From contig NZ_JARNTW010000014.1 in assembly GCF_029433105.1 (NCBI RefSeq), positions 1-64,000 on the forward strand: a DNA stretch of 64,000 nucleotides, written 5' to 3'. This DNA comes from Runella sp. MFBS21 (GTDB lineage: Bacteria > Bacteroidota > Bacteroidia > Cytophagales > Spirosomataceae). The notes below the pieces were generated by a model. The model saw only the letters and a program-made list of their open reading frames with translations. It did no database searches and was not told the DNA's origin. Of this stretch, positions 33,301-42,719 are shown one piece after another. The number at the start of each line of letters is the position of its first letter. Position 1 is the first letter of the stretch. A program made the position numbers and the translations under genes.

Positions 33301-33362
33301 TTCAGGAATTAAACAATCAAATTTTTAACATAACAAAAAATCACTCTTAAACTTTTACAACC

Positions 33363-33755
33363 ATGGCACACAAGGCAACAATTACAATCGACAGTGAAGA
33401 GTTCGAAGTATTACATTGTTCATATAGTATGCATCAGCATGTGAATCCTCATACCAACGAAACCACTTCAGAGGTTTTTGGCGGCAATATTGACGTGACT
33501 ATTGAAACTCGTAATGCAAACGCCAAAATCATCGAGCTGATGACTCTACAACACAAAGATGATATAGATGGCGAAATCAAATTTGCCAACCAAAAGGGGG
33601 AAGAATTACGCACAATTAAATTCAAACATGCTTCGGTTGTCAATTTCAGTGAAACCTTCAACTTATCGGGAAGTGGCACGGGTACTCAGACTTTTACAAT
33701 CTGCTCTAAAGAGTTAGATATCCAAGGTAATATCTTGAAATTGTTGAGAGAGTAA
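33363..33755 (+). CDS. tssD: T6SS inner-tube protein TssD (Hcp-like)
   Basis: The 130-residue product fits the short Bacteroidota Hcp type: alternating beta strands beginning 'ATITIDSEEFEVLHCSYSM', the conserved 'DVTIETRNANAKIIELM', 'GEIKFANQKGEELRTIKF' and the final 'GTQTFTICSKELDIQGNIL'. Hcp hexamers stack into the tube inside the sheath and can carry effectors in their lumen. Its 3' side holds a long hairpin (33796-33845), which fits higher expression than the flanking genes. Confidence 0.88.
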   Translation: MAHKATITIDSEEFEVLHCSYSMHQHVNPHTNETTSEVFGGNIDVTIETRNANAKIIELMTLQHKDDIDGEIKFANQKGEELRTIKFKHASVVNFSETFNLSGSGTGTQTFTICSKELDIQGNILKLLRE

Positions 33756-33795
33756 TTGTAAAATTTTGCAATACAATTGGAGGTAAGTCATCATT

Positions 33796-33845
33796 AATTC
33801 AAACTTTTTGGGAAAGCCACCTGCTTTTTTCAGGAAGTTTGAATT
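33796..33845 (+). other. Long hairpin after hcp
   Basis: AATTCAAACTT (33796-33806) pairs perfectly with AAGTTTGAATT (33835-33845) around a loop that includes a T-tract. No T-run follows the stem, so it is more likely an mRNA-stability or partial-termination element than a classic terminator. It ends 33 bp before the next gene. Confidence 0.5.
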
Positions 33846-33878
33846 ACTAATTATAAATGTTTTTCTATTGAGACAGTT

Positions 33879-34889
33879 ATGCCGATTTTAAGTGATGCTC
33901 AAATTATTGCTGCTATTTCAGGAATCCAAAGCCTACGTGGGGCGGGAATTGGGTATCAAGGAGGAGGACGCTCAAGGGTGATAAGGGAAGCCCCTGCCCC
34001 TTATGCAGGAGATATTTGGGTAGTGATTGAAGAGCAGAGCGTATCTAGGCAAGTCGCAATCGAAATTGTTAGAACATCACAAAATAGTGGAAATTACGGG
34101 GAGGTTTCGCCTAATAACGTTCCTCGAAGGGCACCCGTACGAGACTCAAGATGGGGTAGAGAAGCGGTAGGAGCGGGGTTTAGCTGTGCAATGGCCGGCT
34201 TGGCCGCTTCAGGAGGTGCAGCAGCCCTAACCGCGGCAGCCGCCATGACAGGCCCTTTTGGGTTGATTATTGCGGCCGCCGTTTGGATTGGAGGTGCTGC
34301 AGCGGCAGCACAGTGTGGTATTGGAGTAGGGAGACTTGCAAATGAACTTATTTCACCCGAAAACAATGATATCCTTGATGATAATGCCTACTATCGGACC
34401 GCAACTTTTGCTATTGATATGATAGGGGTGTTGTCGGGGGTAGTGGCAGCAGGTCCTGCTATCAGAACCCTTGTACTTCGAGTGAATGGAAATCTGATAA
34501 GTCGAGGCGTAAGAGAAGGATTAAGGGGCGCCAACTATGCCCAACGTGGAGCAGCTATACGAGCGGCTCTCAATGAAATGAGTGCTGCCGAACGTCAGGC
34601 TATTATGGCTGAAATCAACGCTACTGAAAGAACTTTAGGCCGGGGTTTGAGTCGAGCTGGTGCAAGAAGAGCTACCGAAATTATCACCCAACAAGAAGCT
34701 CAACAACTTAGAGAATCGCTAAGAGAAGTAGGAATCTTGGCTATTCAGAGCTCTGTAAATATGGTTTCTTCAGAATACGTAGGCTCAGCGAGCGGTTCAC
34801 TAAATACGATGTCGTCTGGCGAATCAAGAGCACAGTTAAGTAGCGATGTATCGCTGATAGTGAGTAACATCATCCAAATTACGGACTAA
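33879..34889 (+). CDS. Hydrophobic candidate effector between hcp and vgrG
   Basis: The 336-residue product is not a named family. The N-terminal part (1-85) is mixed alpha/beta with 'YAGDIWVVIEEQSVSRQVA'. Two strongly hydrophobic Gly/Ala segments (about 105-150 and 170-195) follow, then a long charged helical C-terminus rich in Arg, Glu and Ala ('GVREGLRGANYAQRGAAIRA', 'RGLSRAGARRATEIITQQEA'). There is no signal peptide. Genes placed between hcp and vgrG in Bacteroidota T6SS loci are often effectors, and the hydrophobic hairpins would suit a membrane-disrupting one. No immunity partner is evident. It lies 5 bp upstream of vgrG, so probably co-transcribed. Confidence 0.6.
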   Translation: MPILSDAQIIAAISGIQSLRGAGIGYQGGGRSRVIREAPAPYAGDIWVVIEEQSVSRQVAIEIVRTSQNSGNYGEVSPNNVPRRAPVRDSRWGREAVGAGFSCAMAGLAASGGAAALTAAAAMTGPFGLIIAAAVWIGGAAAAAQCGIGVGRLANELISPENNDILDDNAYYRTATFAIDMIGVLSGVVAAGPAIRTLVLRVNGNLISRGVREGLRGANYAQRGAAIRAALNEMSAAERQAIMAEINATERTLGRGLSRAGARRATEIITQQEAQQLRESLREVGILAIQSSVNMVSSEYVGSASGSLNTMSSGESRAQLSSDVSLIVSNIIQITD

Positions 34890-34894
34890 TCATC

Positions 34895-36799
34895 ATGGCA
34901 ACTAGTACTTTTACATCAAATATTGAGATAACCATCAATGGGACTACCATCCCTAGGGTGAATTATCTGCGTATCAATCAGCGTTTTGAGTCTCATCATA
35001 GCTTCGAAATCAGTGTTTCGCCTTCGACTTTAGCGGGCCAATCTGAAAGACTTCGCAACGTAGCTGACAGTTTTATGGGGCAGCGAGTCGCCGTCAGAAT
35101 GTCACAGACAAGAGAAGGATTTCCGACTCAAAACAATACTTTTATTGGCGTAGTGATGTCTGTAAAGTTGGTAAGAGGACAAAGCCAAAACTCTAGTTAT
35201 TTGATTACAGGTTTTGGGTTGAGTATTTTTCTAGCGATGGGACTAGGTACGAGATCTTATTCAGAAAAAACCCTATCCGACATTGTGAATAGCACTTTGT
35301 CTGACGATTGGGTACTCAATTCGCCTACCTATACTACTCCTATCCCGTACGTTACTCAATATGACGAAGACCGATTCCATTTTCTACAACGTTTGGCAGA
35401 CCGTTATGGCGAGTGGTTTTATTATAACGGCGAAAAATTAATTTTTGGCAAGAATGCTCGCCCTTCGACGCCTACCATTACGCTAATGCACAGCCGTAAT
35501 TTTTTTGATATGGAGTACGGCCTTCGCATTACACCAGTCAAATGGAAAACGTCTTATTTTAACTATGAAGAGTTTCAGCGTTTTGATGCCGACTCGGCTG
35601 CTGAGCAAGTAAGCGGATTGAGTTCGTTGTCACAAATGATGCTCGACCGCTCAGAACAAACTTTTACTGACAATGGTCTCAACGAAATTGGTTATCAGGA
35701 TTTTGTGACAGAAGCAGCATTAAAGCAAGCTGTAAAAGTAGAAAAAAGCGAAAGAGCCAATCAATTGGCCATTATTTCAGGACGTACGCCTGAAATGGAA
35801 CTGAAAATTGGAAATTTAGTAAGTATCGTCGAGCCTATTTATCAAAATGGGGAGATTGTGGATAGAGTGGAATATGGGACATTCGTGATTACGGCCCTTT
35901 ATCATAGTGTGGATGGAAGTGGAGTCTATCAAGCGTATTTTGAAGGAATTCCACAAGACACAGATATGCCACCCGTCAACTACAACGTAATTCCTCGCAA
36001 AGCTACCCCTCAGGTGGCCATCGTAAAAGATACGGCAGATCCTTTAGAGTTGGGAAGGGTACAGCTACAAATGTGGTGGCAAGGAGTAAGAGCCTCCGAA
36101 CCAGATCAACTTACGCCCTGGGTACGGGTGGCTATGCACATGACAGGCAAATCAAAAAGCTATTTTATTCCCGAAGTAGACGATACCGTGATGGTGGACT
36201 TTGAGTACGGGAATCCAGATTTACCATTTGTAGTGGGAAGTCTGTATGCCAATGATGCTGGCCCACGAAAACCGGGAGGTGAACTTTTTCGTTCGGATAA
36301 TCATATCAAAGGAATTATTACTCGGGCTCAAAATCATATTATCATTGATGATACAGATGGCAAAGAAAAAATAAGAATATTCAATAAAGAAGAGAAAAAT
36401 TTGATTGAACTCTCCCTTGATGGTACGCACATTACTATCAAAAGTGAAGGAGATATTAATTTTGAGGCAGGAGGAAACATCAATATGAAAGCCCAGAAAT
36501 ATGATGTGACTCTCAAAGATATGATGCGAGTAAATACGGAAGAGAGTGTATACATAAGTGCCCAAAAAGAAGTCGCTGCTTATACCGAAACCGGAGGTAT
36601 CTTCTTAGACTCAAAAGATAAGCTCAATCTCAAAAGTGCCATGGGCACAGAAATGACCTCCGATATGTCGATAACGGTGGATGGGTTGGATGTTAGTATT
36701 GATGCCAAAACCAATACCAATGTGAAAGGCAGTGTTCAGCTAAATCTCGAAGGAGGAACTGTTGCGGCTCTTTCTGGACCAATGGTCAAAATCAACTAA
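34895..36799 (+). CDS. vgrG: T6SS spike protein TssI (VgrG)
   Basis: The 634-residue product has the gp27-like base domain (about 1-370; 'FHFLQRLADRYGEWFYYNG' near residue 150), the OB-fold (about 380-470; 'VQLQMWWQGVRA', 'WVRVAMHMTGKSKSYFIPEV', 'VDFEYGNPDLPFVVGSLY') and a C-terminal beta-helix. In the beta-helix strands repeat as 'I.I..EGDINFEAGGNINMKA' type rungs ending 'LEGGTVAALSGPMVKIN'. There is no fused toxin domain. It follows the candidate effector directly and precedes tssE by 7 bp. Confidence 0.93.
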   Translation: MATSTFTSNIEITINGTTIPRVNYLRINQRFESHHSFEISVSPSTLAGQSERLRNVADSFMGQRVAVRMSQTREGFPTQNNTFIGVVMSVKLVRGQSQNSSYLITGFGLSIFLAMGLGTRSYSEKTLSDIVNSTLSDDWVLNSPTYTTPIPYVTQYDEDRFHFLQRLADRYGEWFYYNGEKLIFGKNARPSTPTITLMHSRNFFDMEYGLRITPVKWKTSYFNYEEFQRFDADSAAEQVSGLSSLSQMMLDRSEQTFTDNGLNEIGYQDFVTEAALKQAVKVEKSERANQLAIISGRTPEMELKIGNLVSIVEPIYQNGEIVDRVEYGTFVITALYHSVDGSGVYQAYFEGIPQDTDMPPVNYNVIPRKATPQVAIVKDTADPLELGRVQLQMWWQGVRASEPDQLTPWVRVAMHMTGKSKSYFIPEVDDTVMVDFEYGNPDLPFVVGSLYANDAGPRKPGGELFRSDNHIKGIITRAQNHIIIDDTDGKEKIRIFNKEEKNLIELSLDGTHITIKSEGDINFEAGGNINMKAQKYDVTLKDMMRVNTEESVYISAQKEVAAYTETGGIFLDSKDKLNLKSAMGTEMTSDMSITVDGLDVSIDAKTNTNVKGSVQLNLEGGTVAALSGPMVKIN

Positions 36800-36806
36800 T
36801 ACTGCC

Positions 36807-37232
36807 ATGCCCGAAGATTATTATCCTATGCCGCCGTCGTTTGGGGCACTCATGAAAAAACAACCCGTGATTGAAAAGATATCGGCACAAGAATCGATAG
36901 CTCAAAATATCTCTTTGTATTTGGCGTCTAAGCCAAAGGAGTATTATTTTGATAATCAGTATGGTTGTATTGTGCATGGCTATGATTTCAGACAGCTCAA
37001 AGACACCCCTAGCAAAGACCAAATCAAACGGAGTGTGGAAGAATATTTAAAAAAGTTTGAGAAGCGAATCGTAGTCAATAAGGTAGATATCAATATTGAT
37101 GACGTAGAAGAAAAAGTAGACGGAGGCAATCCAAGGATATGCCGCTATATTCAGATTGTGATTGCGAGTACGCTTATTCAGACGCAAGAGCGTCTACCCG
37201 ACATGAAATTTCGATTGGTAAGGTATTCATAG
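36807..37232 (+). CDS. tssE: T6SS baseplate wedge TssE (gp25-like)
   Basis: The 141-residue product starts at the ATG at 36807, 7 nt past the vgrG stop; the in-frame upstream ATG at 36762 lies inside vgrG and would add an unrelated leader. It has the gp25 layout: 'QESIAQNISLYLASKPKEYY' near 30, 'GCIVHGYDFRQLKD' near 55 and a C-terminal beta sheet with 'YIQIVIASTLIQT'. TssE starts sheath polymerisation with TssF and TssG. Confidence 0.82.
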   Translation: MPEDYYPMPPSFGALMKKQPVIEKISAQESIAQNISLYLASKPKEYYFDNQYGCIVHGYDFRQLKDTPSKDQIKRSVEEYLKKFEKRIVVNKVDINIDDVEEKVDGGNPRICRYIQIVIASTLIQTQERLPDMKFRLVRYS

Positions 37233-37299
37233 GACATTATTTCGTAAGTTTTTGCCCTAAAACTTACCCCCAAAACCCTCGCTTTTCATCCCTAAACCT

Positions 37300-39129
37300 A
37301 TGTACAACGAACCTCGTCGCTATAAAAACCGTGAGTATATCCGAAGTGAAATGATTCGGGAAATTGCGCGTTTGTGGCATTATGATGAAAGTGAGCTTGC
37401 TGTCGAAAGTTTTGACCCTTTGGTGGGTATGCTACTTGGGGCATTTGCAACGGGCCTAGAAAATGTACATCATGAACTCGACAATTCGCGCAATCGGGTA
37501 GTACAACGCCTCGCCCAACTGCTCACGCCCGACGTACTCACGGGACCGCAACCTGCCCATGCTGTCATGAAAGTCAGCATTTTGGATCCTTTTTATGAAG
37601 TAAGCCCTGAGCAGGTCTTTACACTCAATGCCACCGGAAAAGAGTTTCATTTTACGGCGGCTGGGAATTTTGTACTTCATAATGTAAAAATCAACAGGAT
37701 AATTCAACAAAGCCGTATTCGCGATTTGAGCGCAAACAACCCTCGCGAGTATTTTATGGATCAAGCTCTGCCTTTGGATGAAATGTGGGTAGGCCTCACC
37801 TTGGATGAGCATTTAGAAGAACTTAACAATCTCGCTTTCTTTTTTGATTGGCGCAACGACCCCAATCGGGCCATGCATCTCAACAGACTGGTGGATGCGC
37901 GCATGTTTACACAGCAAGAAGAATTACAAATCAAACAAGGAGTAGCTCATCGAAATGAATTAGGGGGCTTGGTAGAGGAAGTAAGCGTGTCGGCTCGTAT
38001 TGAGCGTCTTGTAAGGCGACAATACGACGCGCATTTTATATGTCTCAGCAGCCGCAATCGACAATCTGGTGCGGAGCTTCCTATACAACGTCTGAAAAGC
38101 AAATACCCAGAGGCAATTGTGTCTTTTTTAAAACCCGACGAACTTCAAAAATACTTTCCAGAAGAGCTTTTTTGGATTAAAATAAAATTTCCGGGTGGGC
38201 TTTCGCCCGAACACCTTTCGCGGATGTATCTTGATATCAACGCTTTCCCTATCCTCAATCGGAAAGCCAATAAGATGCTGCAAGACCTACGCCCTGTCTT
38301 CAATGTGTTTCCGGTAAAGGTTGAAGAAGGTGAGTTTTTTGCTGACATGATAAGCATCGAAACACCTATGGGCACGAAACTTACCAATGTACAGCATTTT
38401 AGTCGAGAGCTCACCAATCAGTATTTGCTACGGCAAGGGGGAGTGGCAAGATTTGATGAGCGTGATGCATCGGAGATATTGGCCTATGTGGTCGATTTGC
38501 TCAGAGATGAAAGTGCTATTTTTTCGGCTTTAGGCAAGGGCGAAATCGAAACTGATGTGGAAGAAATCCGAAAAAGATTGGAGCGGATTTCGCAAGTAGT
38601 AAAAAAAGATACTTTGCAAAATTTGTTTGTAAACGTCAAAACCAACGAAAAAAGTGGACGCTTAGACGTGCGTTATTGGACTACAAAAGCAGATATGGCC
38701 AACAATATAGCTTTTGGTACAAAACTTAACCGTGACCGCACCAATATCGCCTTTACCGACGAGATGACGGTTTTGCTTACTACTACCAAAGGAGGACAGC
38801 GGCCTTTGCAAGGAGATGAAAATTTGCCCGTTTTTAAGAAGGCCGTTTTATCGCGTGGACGAGCCGTGACTATGGAAGATTACAAGGCTATTTGTATGGC
38901 TGAGCTAGGCGATAAATTACAGCGGGTCGAAATTACCAAAGGATTTATGATGGGGTCCTCCCGATACCAAGGAGTTCAGCGGACACTCGACATAAATTTA
39001 ATTCCCAATTCACAAAAAAATATTCCTATTGAGCAGTGGAACGATTATAAAATGCAAATAAAGTATATCTTAGAGGAACAATCATCAGGGATTTTACCAA
39101 TAAGAGTACTATTGAATGGAGTCGAATAA
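37300..39129 (+). CDS. tssF: T6SS baseplate protein TssF
   Basis: The 609-residue product carries the TssF/VasA pattern: an N-terminal 'REIARLWHYDESELAVESFDP' region, then 'LGAFATGLENVHHELDNS' and 'RLAQLLTPDVLTGPQPAHAVM'. Later come the conserved 'FAVFPVK'-like 'PVFNVFPVKVEEGEF' near 335 and a C-terminal 'SRGRAVTMEDYKAICMAE'. TssF forms the wedge with TssG and TssE. It overlaps tssG by 14 bp, which indicates translational coupling. Confidence 0.9.
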   Translation: MYNEPRRYKNREYIRSEMIREIARLWHYDESELAVESFDPLVGMLLGAFATGLENVHHELDNSRNRVVQRLAQLLTPDVLTGPQPAHAVMKVSILDPFYEVSPEQVFTLNATGKEFHFTAAGNFVLHNVKINRIIQQSRIRDLSANNPREYFMDQALPLDEMWVGLTLDEHLEELNNLAFFFDWRNDPNRAMHLNRLVDARMFTQQEELQIKQGVAHRNELGGLVEEVSVSARIERLVRRQYDAHFICLSSRNRQSGAELPIQRLKSKYPEAIVSFLKPDELQKYFPEELFWIKIKFPGGLSPEHLSRMYLDINAFPILNRKANKMLQDLRPVFNVFPVKVEEGEFFADMISIETPMGTKLTNVQHFSRELTNQYLLRQGGVARFDERDASEILAYVVDLLRDESAIFSALGKGEIETDVEEIRKRLERISQVVKKDTLQNLFVNVKTNEKSGRLDVRYWTTKADMANNIAFGTKLNRDRTNIAFTDEMTVLLTTTKGGQRPLQGDENLPVFKKAVLSRGRAVTMEDYKAICMAELGDKLQRVEITKGFMMGSSRYQGVQRTLDINLIPNSQKNIPIEQWNDYKMQIKYILEEQSSGILPIRVLLNGVE

Positions 39130-40087
39130 AAAACCAAGCATGGATAAAACCGAAATCCTTCAAGCCAACCTAGAGCAAATGGCCGTCAAACGTCTGCGGG
39201 TAGAAGCAGTCGTGGAGGAGCTTATTGCCAATGGTTTTTGCCGAGTAGAAGAGATTGTGGTTTATCCAGAGATGTCCTCGGTGAAGTTCTTTGAAAGAGA
39301 TGTACTCTCGGTCGAGCCTATGTTGAATCAACTGGGCGGTATGGATTGGCTAAAAATCGAGACTCCCCGTGATGGCCTATACGATACTCTTCCCGAACGG
39401 CTTTTTCATCAGCCTTCAGGTCGGGTAAAAAACAATGATGTTTGGGAGGAAATTCGTGCCGAAGAAGAGCGACAAGAGGCTGAAGCAAGGCAGTTTTTTT
39501 TGCCTTTCGACAATGCCCTGTACCATCAAAGAATCAAAATTGAGCAATTTGAGAAACAAGCACTTGCCGGACAAGATGAAGGTTTTTTGAAAGAGTTCTT
39601 AGAAATATTTTGGCCTAACTATACCGATTTGAAATTAAATGCACATCAAAAAGCATCTCTTTTTCAAATCACGACCTTAGCCTACAAGGCCGCAGGAAAT
39701 TTGGCTGAGATGCAAGCGTGTTATGAACTAATACTCGGCCAGCCTGTGAGTCTTTCCTACGAAGATTTTGAATACGAACTTCCTATGTCCACCCCTTTTA
39801 AGGGGCTAGGAGAAGCAGGCTTGGGGGTTGATTTAGTAACCGTCTCTCCTTCGCTCACAGATGATAGTCGGCGTTTGAAAGTAAGCGTGGGCCCCTTATC
39901 GGCTAGGGAGATGGAAGAGTATGTTCCTAATGCAAAAAACAAAAAATTGGTGGATTTCTTAGGCGATATGTTGGTGCCTATTGAAATGGATTGGCGTTTG
40001 GAGTTGTTGTCTGAAGAAAAACAAGCTGGTTTTCAGCTGAGTACATCAGGGGCAGGAGCGCTTTTAGGATTTACTACAGTTTTGTGA
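39116..40087 (+). CDS. tssG: T6SS baseplate protein TssG
   Basis: The 323-residue product, which overlaps tssF, belongs to the T6SSiii TssG type. It has an N-terminal 'KRLRVEAVVEELIANGFC', acidic Glu/Arg-rich helices near 110-130 ('DVWEEIRAEEERQEAEAR'), 'KEFLEIFWPNYTDLKLN' near 160 and a C-terminal 'SGAGALLGFTTVL'. It is much diverged from proteobacterial TssG, so the call rests on position and length. An ATG at 39140 is an alternative start. Confidence 0.78.
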   Translation: MESNKKPSMDKTEILQANLEQMAVKRLRVEAVVEELIANGFCRVEEIVVYPEMSSVKFFERDVLSVEPMLNQLGGMDWLKIETPRDGLYDTLPERLFHQPSGRVKNNDVWEEIRAEEERQEAEARQFFLPFDNALYHQRIKIEQFEKQALAGQDEGFLKEFLEIFWPNYTDLKLNAHQKASLFQITTLAYKAAGNLAEMQACYELILGQPVSLSYEDFEYELPMSTPFKGLGEAGLGVDLVTVSPSLTDDSRRLKVSVGPLSAREMEEYVPNAKNKKLVDFLGDMLVPIEMDWRLELLSEEKQAGFQLSTSGAGALLGFTTVL

Positions 40088-40211
40088 AATTAGAAAAGCA
40101 GTCTAGGGCTTTTTAAAGAAATATTGTTAAAAACGATCATAGCAGGCAGAAAGTGGCGATAGAATGAAAGTTTGAAACTACAATTCAGTCATTTTATTTT
40201 TAAAACTTATT

Positions 40212-41054
40212 ATGTCATCAACTGTACTTACGCTTTTTATTGGAAATATTGTTTTTGGAATAGCCAATTTGGGCATTTTGGCATATTTAAAATCAGCAGA
40301 GATATTCTCTAAAAAGTTGCTAATGCACATTTTAGGAGTATTTGCCATGTTTGCTGCTTTAGGGGGAGTGGTAAGTCAGATTAGTTCAGTAGGTCTTGGA
40401 TTTATTGTATTTGAAACTGGGGCACTGATTCTGGGAATTGTCTTTGTCATGACCGCCTACAAAAGTTTTCGTACTTGGCTCTCACGCGACGAATTTACGC
40501 CCGGTTTATGGCTATGTATAGCGTTGATGTTTTTTGGGATTGCGGGTTTTATTCTTTCCTATTCTTTGATTAAGAAGCAGGCAGTGCTGCTTACTCCTTA
40601 TTTGTCACTGGGAGCCTTACGTTATTTATTACCTTACTTGTTTATAAAATCCTACGATTTTTGGCAATCTATCCCCATTCTCCAATACCGTAAGTGGTAC
40701 TATCCCCTCAATTCGAAAGTGCCTATTATTGAACTGCGCAATACCCAACGTGTAAAAATTAGGATTTTCAAGCAGCCCAACAGCTCTGTTTGGGAAGGAC
40801 ATGAGTTTGAAGCCCCAAAAGACCGCGAATTAGGCGAATGGATGCAGTATATGATTGAGCTATACAACACCAAAGTAGACCCTGCGCACCCAATCATAGT
40901 GGTGGATGTACAAACTGGCAAACCCTTTGGCTGGGTTTTTTACAGAACCTCTTTCTTTGGTTTTGTAAAGACCTACTATGACCCTAATAAGACATTTACC
41001 CAAAACAATATCACAACTAGCACTCCTATAGTGGCGCGCAGTTTTATCGACTAA
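40212..41054 (+). CDS. tssN: T6SSiii membrane component TssN
   Basis: The 280-residue product has four or five N-terminal membrane helices (about 5-30, 38-58, 62-82, 98-120 and 125-150) and a soluble cytoplasmic C-terminal domain (about 170-280; 'VPIIELRNTQRVKIRIFKQ', 'HPIIVVDVQTGKPFGWVFY'). This is the TssN layout. TssN is specific to Bacteroidota T6SSiii and belongs to the envelope complex that replaces TssJLM. It follows a 124-bp gap after tssG, with no strong promoter visible. Confidence 0.83.
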   Translation: MSSTVLTLFIGNIVFGIANLGILAYLKSAEIFSKKLLMHILGVFAMFAALGGVVSQISSVGLGFIVFETGALILGIVFVMTAYKSFRTWLSRDEFTPGLWLCIALMFFGIAGFILSYSLIKKQAVLLTPYLSLGALRYLLPYLFIKSYDFWQSIPILQYRKWYYPLNSKVPIIELRNTQRVKIRIFKQPNSSVWEGHEFEAPKDRELGEWMQYMIELYNTKVDPAHPIIVVDVQTGKPFGWVFYRTSFFGFVKTYYDPNKTFTQNNITTSTPIVARSFID

Positions 41055-41064
41055 AATCTCACTT

Positions 41065-42162
41065 ATGGCAACTTCGAAGTATCAGCCTATCAATTGGGTA
41101 GACGGCATGAAAATCACCAAGGAGCATCTCTTGGGAAGTGACTTGGCAGCTATTGATGCCATGAAAGAAATAGCCCGTACTCACCTCAACAGTTATACTT
41201 ACGGGCTATTGCCGGCAGGTGATGGCAATGTATGTCAGCTCATTCAGAATGGAAATGAACTAAGTCTTCCTTTTTGTAAGGCCGTTACACCGGGCGGAGT
41301 AAGGGTGGATTTTCCGGTCTATGCCAATCAGCCACCGCTTACCTGTTCTCTGTCGAGTATCCAAAACGAATTGCTCAACGACCGAAGCTCCGAATTTTAT
41401 GTTTTGCTTATTGTGGATCCTACGGCGGTAGTTCCTTTTGGCGAACCCAATCCCCAAGAGACTCCGTTGCGGCTGCCACATTGGATGCCTTCACTTCGGC
41501 TAGCGGTGGCTACTGCTGAGCATATTCGACAAAACCCTTCTGGATTGCATCACTTGGTGGTAGGGAAGTTGCGTAAAGTCAATCAGCAGTTTAATTTGCT
41601 ATCTTCGGGAGAATATGTGCCTCCATGTATCAATATGGCGGTCCACCCGACCCTAGCTTGGTATTATGATTTGTTTGATGCATTGATTGGTCAAATTGAC
41701 AAAAATGCGGAAACTACCGTTCAGAATGTGTACCTCAAAGCGCAGGATGATTGGTCCAAAAATGTAGGAATCTTAGCGCAAAAAGTAGTTCTTCACATTG
41801 CTGATAGTTATGACCAATATCGATTGATACTAAACGAAGCACCGCCTGCTCATTTTGTAGCTTATTTTGCCCGTTTTGCTCGTGTTTTTTTAGGAACCTT
41901 GAGGTGTTTGCCTCAGCGCAATAAAGAATATATGTACAACTATTTTGGACAACGTTTTGGCGTAACTCAAGCTACCTTCGAATCCAAACTCAATATGTTG
42001 GTAAAAATTCAATACAATCACAATGACGTGGTTGCGAGCTTTGCTATCATCAAAGATTTTCTTGACAATCTCAACGCCATATTTAACGAATTGAGTGGTT
42101 TGGAATACGTATACAAAGGTGATACCGATGGCGGTTATCGAGGGAGAGAGCAATACCGATAA
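41065..42162 (+). CDS. tssK: T6SS baseplate protein TssK
   Basis: The 365-residue product has a TssK pattern shorter than the proteobacterial 440-450 aa: 'INWVDGMKITKEHLLGSDL' at the N-terminus (shell domain), 'LPFCKAVTPGGVRVDFPV' near 70, 'VGKLRKVNQQFNLLSSGEYVP' split around residue 175, and a helical bundle near 210-280. It lacks the long extra C-terminal part. TssK links the baseplate to the membrane complex, here presumably via TssN. It is 10 bp after tssN. Confidence 0.83.
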   Translation: MATSKYQPINWVDGMKITKEHLLGSDLAAIDAMKEIARTHLNSYTYGLLPAGDGNVCQLIQNGNELSLPFCKAVTPGGVRVDFPVYANQPPLTCSLSSIQNELLNDRSSEFYVLLIVDPTAVVPFGEPNPQETPLRLPHWMPSLRLAVATAEHIRQNPSGLHHLVVGKLRKVNQQFNLLSSGEYVPPCINMAVHPTLAWYYDLFDALIGQIDKNAETTVQNVYLKAQDDWSKNVGILAQKVVLHIADSYDQYRLILNEAPPAHFVAYFARFARVFLGTLRCLPQRNKEYMYNYFGQRFGVTQATFESKLNMLVKIQYNHNDVVASFAIIKDFLDNLNAIFNELSGLEYVYKGDTDGGYRGREQYR

Positions 42163-42187
42163 AATCCTATTTAACAACCTCTAATAC

Positions 42188-42682
42188 ATGAAAACACCCT
42201 TTTGGAAATACTTGCTTGTGGGGCTATTGTTTTTTGGATTATTAACACTGCTGTGTTATCGTCTTTGGGCTCCCCAAAACAAATCAGTGACTACTACCGA
42301 ACTTTCGACTCAATCTGAAGAAGATTTTGTAATCAATGCTCAGCTGATGGATACCCTTTACCGCTCGTATCGCGTGGCTGTGAAGGGTACTGACCCCATT
42401 GCGGCTGTGCAAGCAAGGGGGATTTTTCAGGGGAAATTGAGCGAAATGCAAAAGAAACCAGCAACTTCCAACGAGGGAGATTCTTTGTTTCGGAGGGTAA
42501 TCAGAAATTATTATGGAGTAATCAAGGTCAATGAGGAAGCCATCCAAAATCAAAAAGGATTAGCTACTCAAAAACTGGAATTAAAAGATAAAATAGACCA
42601 ACTTACCCGAATGAATCAGCGTTTGGAAAGACAAATTGACAATATATCACTACAACCACTACCGTCTCAAGGTGCGAAGTAA
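42188..42682 (+). CDS. tssO: TssO-like inner-membrane coiled-coil protein
   Basis: The 164-residue product has one N-terminal membrane helix (about 8-28, 'YLLVGLLFFGLLTLLCY'), a helical periplasmic part and a C-terminal coiled coil (about 118-155, 'KLELKDKIDQLTRMNQRLER'). This layout matches TssO of T6SSiii, part of the envelope complex. It is 26 bp downstream of tssK. The next gene has the same layout, so which of the two is the orthologue is not certain. Confidence 0.68.
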   Translation: MKTPFWKYLLVGLLFFGLLTLLCYRLWAPQNKSVTTTELSTQSEEDFVINAQLMDTLYRSYRVAVKGTDPIAAVQARGIFQGKLSEMQKKPATSNEGDSLFRRVIRNYYGVIKVNEEAIQNQKGLATQKLELKDKIDQLTRMNQRLERQIDNISLQPLPSQGAK

Positions 42683-42719
42683 TTTCAAATGATTAGCGAC
42701 CCACAACCCTACATTGACT

